A stretch of DNA of 8,899 nucleotides, from assembly GCA_934647145.1 (NCBI GenBank), contig CAKUFB010000097.1:1-8899 (forward strand). Reading direction: 5' to 3'. The first letter of the stretch is position 1. Each line of letters begins with the position of its first letter. Origin of the DNA: an uncultured Clostridia bacterium (GTDB taxonomy: Bacteria > Bacillota > Clostridia > Christensenellales > Aristaeellaceae). The notes under the pieces were generated by a model that did not search any database, was not told where the DNA came from, and saw only the letters and a program-made list of their open reading frames with translations. The translations under genes and the position numbers were made by a program. This document shows, in pieces, positions 5,921-8,899 of this stretch.

Positions 5921-6734
5921 CCTCCCGGAACTCGGAAGGGGAGAGACCGAGCTTTTTTTTGAAGACGCGGGAGAAGTAGAAAGCGTCCTGATAGCCGCAC
6001 AGCTCGGCGATTTCGGCGACGGAGTAGGCGGATTTGGCAAGCAGGTTTTTGGCGGCGTTCAGGCGGACGGCGGTGAGACAGTCCATGACGGTTTCGCCGC
6101 GCCGCTGGCGGAAGAGGCGGGCGAGGTAGCTCTTGTTGATTTTGATGCTGTCGGCGATGCGGGCGAGGGAGAGGCTCTGGCTGTAGTTCTGGCGGATGAT
6201 GTAGAGCGCCTGCTCCACATAGTCGCAGACGTCGGGCTGCATGGCGCTTTCGTGGACGATACTCAGCAGCCTGAAGAGCAGCTCCTGGCACTGAAGCGCC
6301 CGGGTATAGCTCTGGTTGCGCATCAGGAGCAGCATTTTCTGATAGATTCCGACGATGGCCGGGTCGCTGCGCAGGGTCAGGCAGGGCTTTTCCGGCCGGA
6401 CGCCCGCGCTTGCGAGGAAGGAGCGGATGAACCGCCCGGACACGCCCACCCAGTAGATCGTCCAGCCGTCGTCCGGCAGGGTGTAGTAGGACTGCAGCGG
6501 GTCGTTGGGATAGAGGATATAGAGCGAGCCCGCGCGGATCTCGACAGGGGACTGCGTGCAGCGGTTCTGCAGATACGCCGTGCCGCGCACCACATAGCAC
6601 AGCAGATAGGAGGTCAGGCGAAAGCTGAACCGGTGCTGGTAGTCGTTGTCGCGCATGCCGCACAGGGTGATGCTCGGATCCATCGTCTCGCGCAGGGAAT
6701 ACTGGTACTGCGTGTAATCCATGAAATTGTCCAT
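5865..6734 (-). CDS. AraC-family transcriptional regulator (cupin sensor plus double HTH)
   Basis: A 289-residue activator. Residues about 20-105 form a sugar-sensing cupin-like domain (FRLTSYLLCYVVRGTAYL, then AGSLYILYPNDP). Residues about 170-270 are the DNA-binding domain, with helix-turn-helix 1 at about 187-209 (LSLARIADSIKINKSYLARLF) and helix-turn-helix 2 at about 236-258, ending in the family signature GYQDAFYFSRVFKKKLGLSPSEFR. The ATG at 6734 is chosen because GGGAGG lies 10 nt before it; an in-frame ATG at 6821 would put the start upstream of the gene's own promoter. It probably controls the divergent hydrolase and the sugar-acid operon, which share a motif. The last 18 or so residues (GTLGERQSTGRTLGMPPF) go beyond the usual end and are encoded by a DNA repeat. 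The inducer is presumably the sugar or an intermediate. Confidence 0.92.
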   Translation of the reverse strand: MDNFMDYTQYQYSLRETMDPSITLCGMRDNDYQHRFSFRLTSYLLCYVVRGTAYLQNRCTQSPVEIRAGSLYILYPNDPLQSYYTLPDDGWTIYWVGVSGRFIRSFLASAGVRPEKPCLTLRSDPAIVGIYQKMLLLMRNQSYTRALQCQELLFRLLSIVHESAMQPDVCDYVEQALYIIRQNYSQSLSLARIADSIKINKSYLARLFRQRRGETVMDCLTAVRLNAAKNLLAKSAYSVAEIAELCGYQDAFYFSRVFKKKLGLSPSEFREGTLGERQSTGRTLGMPPF

Positions 6735-6771
6735 TGCCGCGCCGCCTCCCGGACTCAGAGTTCGTGTATCC

Positions 6772-6800
6772 ATTATAACACAATCGCAGCGGGATGACAA
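6772..6800 (-). promoter_or_regulatory. Promoter of the AraC-family regulator gene
   Basis: TTGTCA (6795-6800) and TATAAT (6772-6777) on the minus strand, spaced by 17 bp: 11 of 12 consensus positions, so likely strong without an activator. The start near 6765 leaves a leader of about 30 nt containing the GGGAGG site. The -35 box coincides with the first bases of the half-site at 6795-6811, so regulator bound there should block it. Confidence 0.8.
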
Positions 6801-6832
6801 CGCGTCCGGCGAGAAGGTCAATATTGTACATG
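6795..6832 (+). promoter_or_regulatory. Predicted AraC-type operator between the regulator and hydrolase genes
   Basis: The strong half-site GGTCAATATTGTACATG (6816-6832) matches the operon site at 5426-5442 at 16 of 17 positions and ends 21 bp before the hydrolase -10 box, overlapping the -35 by 2 bp. Exactly 21 bp upstream, TGACAACGCGTCCGGCG (6795-6811) keeps only the first block (GnCAA; GnCAACG is shared with the weak operon half-site). The order is weak-distal, strong-proximal, the reverse of the operon. Confidence 0.7.
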
Positions 6833-6859
6833 GCCTTTGCGCCGGGCCTGGGCTATAGT
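6831..6859 (+). promoter_or_regulatory. Promoter of the glycoside hydrolase gene
   Basis: TATAGT (6854-6859) with TGGCCT (6831-6836) at 17 bp: a good -10 and a poor -35 (3 of 6), matching the TGGCC -35 of the sugar-acid operon. Start near 6866 gives a very short leader of about 18 nt that contains the ribosome binding site. Activator dependence is inferred. Confidence 0.7.
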
Positions 6860-6866
6860 AGGGGGC

Positions 6867-6874
6867 AGGGAGGG
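6867..6874 (+). promoter_or_regulatory. Ribosome binding site that decides the hydrolase start
   Basis: AGGGAGGG lies 9 nt before the ATG at 6884 and directly against the ATG at 6875, which is too close to be used. The open frame runs up to an ATG at 6794, but that would lie upstream of the promoter and has no ribosome binding site. Confidence 0.75.
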
Positions 6875-6883
6875 ATGATTCAA

Positions 6884-8689
6884 ATGACTTTTCAGACGCC
6901 GTTTTCCGTGAAGGAGCAGGTGATCGTGGACAAAAGCGGCCGCGAGGTGCGCCTGTGGGGGGTGAATTACTACGCGCCGTTTAATCACAGCTACGCCGGG
7001 CTGAAGGCCAAGGGCGTGTCCGTCCGGCGCGCCATCGACCGCGACATCGAGGACTTTCAGCGCATGGGGGTGCAGCTGGTGCGGATGCACCTGTTCGACC
7101 GGGAGCTGACCGACGCGGAAGGCAATCTGATCGATAACGAGCACCTGGAGCTGCTGGACTACCTGATCGAGCGGCTGTATCAGGCAGGCATTTACGTCAT
7201 GATCACCGCCATGGCCTGGTGGAATTCCACCTCGCTTCAGGCCGGATTGCGCGCGGGATATGCGCACGTCACGCTGGCCGACGTGGACGGCATGGGCTTT
7301 GCCAGCTTCTGCCCCAAGCACATGCTGATCTGGCACCCGCATGTTCTCGAGGCGCAGGAGCGCTACCTGCGCCAGCTCTTCGCGCACAGGAACGCCTTTT
7401 CGGGCAAGACCATGCCTGAATACGAGCATATCGCGCTGGTCGAGGCGCTCAACGAGCCGGAATACCCGGGCGCGGGGCTGATGCGCTCGCTCGAGGAGCA
7501 TCGCGAGGCCTGCCTGAAAAATCCCATTCGCCGCCGGGAGCTCGAGCTGCTGGGGATGTACGCGGAGTACCTGAAGGAGCGGGCGATCCCAGACACGGAC
7601 GACGAGCGCGAGCGCTTCTGCGCCGATCTGGTGGGGCGGTACATCGAGCGGATGTTTGCCGTCGTGGAGGAGTTTTTCGGCGGGCGCGCGCTGAAGGTAC
7701 ACATCTGTTACGGCTTCGACCGGCCGCATTTCCGCGAGATGCTGAAGAACGCGCGGCGGGTCGACGTGCTGAGCCTGGCCTTTTACAGCGACCTGGGACG
7801 CTATTACACCCCGAACGAGCGCATCATTCCCGAGCAGCTGCTGGGCGAGGATAAGGCCTATGCGCAGTACATGCGCGGCGACGTGCGGGGACTGGGCAAG
7901 CCGCTGGTCAGCTACGAGTGGGCGATAACCTGCACGCTGACCGGATTCGATCATGTGGCGGCGGCGCGGGTCATGGCCTCGCTGGGCGTGCAGTGCGCGG
8001 CCTACTTCACCTATACCCCGCGCGATCTGGGCGACTACAACCCGGGCTGGGTGATGCAGTACATGAACCTGTACCACACGCCCCGGCGGGCGGTGGGCTT
8101 CGCGGCGGCGGGCGCGGTGTTCAGGCAGACGCCGCGCGATCTTCCGCTGCCCGAGGGCGAGGTCTGCTGGCGGGAGGCGGGCTACGCACTGGACGCGCGC
8201 ACGGATTTCTGCGCCGCGCAGGAGGGGGACACGCTGTACTGGGCGGGCGAGGGCGAGTTTGCCGTGCAGGGCGAGGTTTCGCGCGTACTGGCGCAGGGAA
8301 CCTGCCCCTTCGCGGTGCGCGAGGGCAACGGCGCGTACCTGCTGGAAAGGCAGGAGGATGGGCGGTGGCTGCTGACCGTGCTGCCCGATCAGTTCTACGT
8401 CAACGACCCGTACCGGGGACGAAACCTCTGCGGCAGCGCTTTCATGAACCGCGACGTCGACGTGAACGCCGTGCCGGTGGTCTCCCGCCTGCGCGAGGAG
8501 GGCAGTCTGACCCGCCTGACCATTCCCGGCCTCGAGATCTGCCGCGTCGAGCGCCTGGAGGACGGCACATGGGTTCCGGTCGACGCGCCCGGCGGCGTAT
8601 TCCGCGCCGACCCGGGCCAGGCAGTGCCTGGTTCCACTTGCTACCGGTCGGCAGTGCCGACAGCCGGTTGCTGCCGCGCATCCTATTGA
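6884..8689 (+). CDS. Cytoplasmic glycoside hydrolase, clan GH-A-like TIM barrel (GH5/GH39/GH42-like)
   Basis: A 601-residue retaining glycoside hydrolase by fold and motif. It begins with the clan-A entry strand VRLWGVNYYAPF (22-33), then DFQRMGVQLVRMHLFDREL (57-75). The acid/base is most likely E191 in VEALNEPE and the nucleophile E345 in LVSYEWAIT, the two strand-end glutamates 154 residues apart. Residues from about 410 form a beta-rich C-terminal domain. No signal peptide, so it acts on an imported glycoside. The exact family and substrate are not clear. It is divergent from the AraC-type regulator and shares its operator with the sugar-acid operon, so it probably releases the sugar that operon degrades. 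The last 28 or so residues, from about 574 on (DPGQAVPGSTCYRSAVPTAGCCRASY), are encoded by repeat DNA and look unlike a folded domain. Confidence 0.85.
   Translation: MTFQTPFSVKEQVIVDKSGREVRLWGVNYYAPFNHSYAGLKAKGVSVRRAIDRDIEDFQRMGVQLVRMHLFDRELTDAEGNLIDNEHLELLDYLIERLYQAGIYVMITAMAWWNSTSLQAGLRAGYAHVTLADVDGMGFASFCPKHMLIWHPHVLEAQERYLRQLFAHRNAFSGKTMPEYEHIALVEALNEPEYPGAGLMRSLEEHREACLKNPIRRRELELLGMYAEYLKERAIPDTDDERERFCADLVGRYIERMFAVVEEFFGGRALKVHICYGFDRPHFREMLKNARRVDVLSLAFYSDLGRYYTPNERIIPEQLLGEDKAYAQYMRGDVRGLGKPLVSYEWAITCTLTGFDHVAAARVMASLGVQCAAYFTYTPRDLGDYNPGWVMQYMNLYHTPRRAVGFAAAGAVFRQTPRDLPLPEGEVCWREAGYALDARTDFCAAQEGDTLYWAGEGEFAVQGEVSRVLAQGTCPFAVREGNGAYLLERQEDGRWLLTVLPDQFYVNDPYRGRNLCGSAFMNRDVDVNAVPVVSRLREEGSLTRLTIPGLEICRVERLEDGTWVPVDAPGGVFRADPGQAVPGSTCYRSAVPTAGCCRASY
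8617..8663 (+). repeat. GGCAGTGCC hairpin pair, copy within the hydrolase 3' end
   Basis: Two perfect 6-bp hairpins with AGT loops: CCAGGC-AGT-GCCTGG (8617-8631) and GTCGGC-AGT-GCCGAC (8647-8661), joined by TTCCACTTGCTACCG. The unit recurs at 8852-8899, and its first half at 5441-5470. Here it is translated as the end of the hydrolase. Confidence 0.7.
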
Positions 8690-8690
8690 C

Positions 8691-8752
8691 GAAATCGGGA
8701 ACCATAGATTGGAGTTCCCGATTTCTTCGAATCCGCAAATTCCTTGCGGATT
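8691..8752 (+). repeat. Hairpin repeat element, copy 3
   Basis: Begins 1 nt after the hydrolase stop. H1 (8691-8725) has a 12-bp perfect stem GAAATCGGGAAC/GTTCCCGATTTC, unlike copies 1 and 2 apart from the outer GAA/TTC, yet nearly the same 11-nt loop CATAGATTGGA. H2 (8730-8752) is AATCCGCAA/TTGCGGATT with loop ATTCC, a variant of copy 1. It is followed by GCGGGGCGGCGCTGCCG as in copy 1. Being directly after the stop it may also serve as a 3'-end or termination structure, though only a weak T-rich stretch follows H1. Confidence 0.75.
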
Positions 8753-8775
8753 GCGGGGCGGCGCTGCCGCCTCGG

Positions 8776-8811
8776 CTGGGGGAGGCTCCGCTCCGCTTTG
8801 CGCTCCCCCAG
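8776..8811 (+). repeat. Long hairpin CTGGGGGAG/CTCCCCCAG
   Basis: A perfect 9-bp stem (8776-8784 and 8803-8811) with an 18-nt loop rich in CCGCT. It lies between element copy 3 and the last GGCAGTGCC unit. No T run follows, so a terminator is not supported. Confidence 0.55.
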
Positions 8812-8832
8812 ACCCCCACCGAAGTTAGCCCG

Positions 8833-8899
8833 GCAGGCATTGCCTACCCCACCGTGCAGTGCCCGGTTCCGGTTGCTGCCGGTCGGCAGTGCCGACAGC
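8833..8899 (+). repeat. GGCAGTGCC hairpin units, running off the window edge
   Basis: AGGC-ATT-GCCT (8835-8845), a partly broken GTGC-AGT-GCCC (8854-8864), then GGTTCCGGTTGCTGCCG and the perfect GTCGGC-AGT-GCCGAC (8882-8896). The order matches 8617-8663, so a further full element may continue beyond the window. Confidence 0.6.

Noticed and set aside
6794..6883. Longer hydrolase start at 6794 and regulator start at 6821
   Set aside because: Both would place translation starts upstream of, or across, the predicted promoters. GGGAGG-type sites point to 6884 and 6734 instead.
6818..8077. Minus-strand open frame (419 codons) opposite the hydrolase
   Set aside because: It mirrors the hydrolase frame, lies across the operator and has no recognisable domain.

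Overview
The window reads as part of a GC-rich, low-transfer-looking chromosome of a Gram-positive anaerobe, most likely a clostridium-like Firmicute. Grounds for this are strong AGGAGG-type ribosome binding sites 6-12 nt before nearly every start, sigma-A style TATAAT boxes, an AraC regulator of the two-domain Firmicute type, and GC-rich coding with long antisense shadow frames. The species assignment is inference; nothing here fixes it.

Layout. From 5312 down to 88 on the minus strand runs one tightly packed five-gene operon: a right-handed beta-helix protein, an SDR dehydrogenase, a DHDPS/KDG-aldolase-family lyase, an SMP-30/gluconolactonase-family lactonase and an IlvD/Edd-family sugar-acid dehydratase. 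Gaps are 9 nt, 2 nt, a 4-nt ATGA overlap and an 8-nt overlap. Upstream lies a 552-nt gene-free stretch (5313-5864) that holds the operon promoter and operator, two copies of a hairpin repeat element, an intrinsic terminator for the next gene, and a short ACGTTGGGG repeat cluster. Then comes an AraC-family regulator (5865-6734, minus), and divergently from it a cytoplasmic clan-A-like glycoside hydrolase (6884-8689, plus). The last 280 nt are again hairpin repeats, which also encode the tail of the hydrolase.

How it fits together. Dehydrogenase, lactonase, dehydratase and aldolase/dehydratase together make a complete non-phosphorylative route (Entner-Doudoroff/Dahms/Weimberg type): sugar to lactone, to aldonate, to 2-keto-3-deoxy acid, to pyruvate plus an aldehyde or to a dioxo-acid. 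The hydrolase and the beta-helix protein, both without signal peptides, would release the sugar inside the cell from an imported glycoside. The substrate cannot be read from the sequence. No transporter is in the window.

Regulation. The strongest new signal is a 17-bp motif, GGTCAATATTGTNCATG, found once before the hydrolase and once before the operon (16 of 17 identical). At both promoters it is paired with a weaker copy exactly 21 bp away, and the promoter-proximal copy ends exactly 21 bp before the -10 box. This is the architecture expected of an AraC-family activator. The weaker half-site at the hydrolase promoter coincides with the regulator's own -35 box (TTGTCA), so activation and autoregulation may be coupled. 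A second point of interest is a family of hairpin repeats whose loops are kept while the stems change on both sides together.
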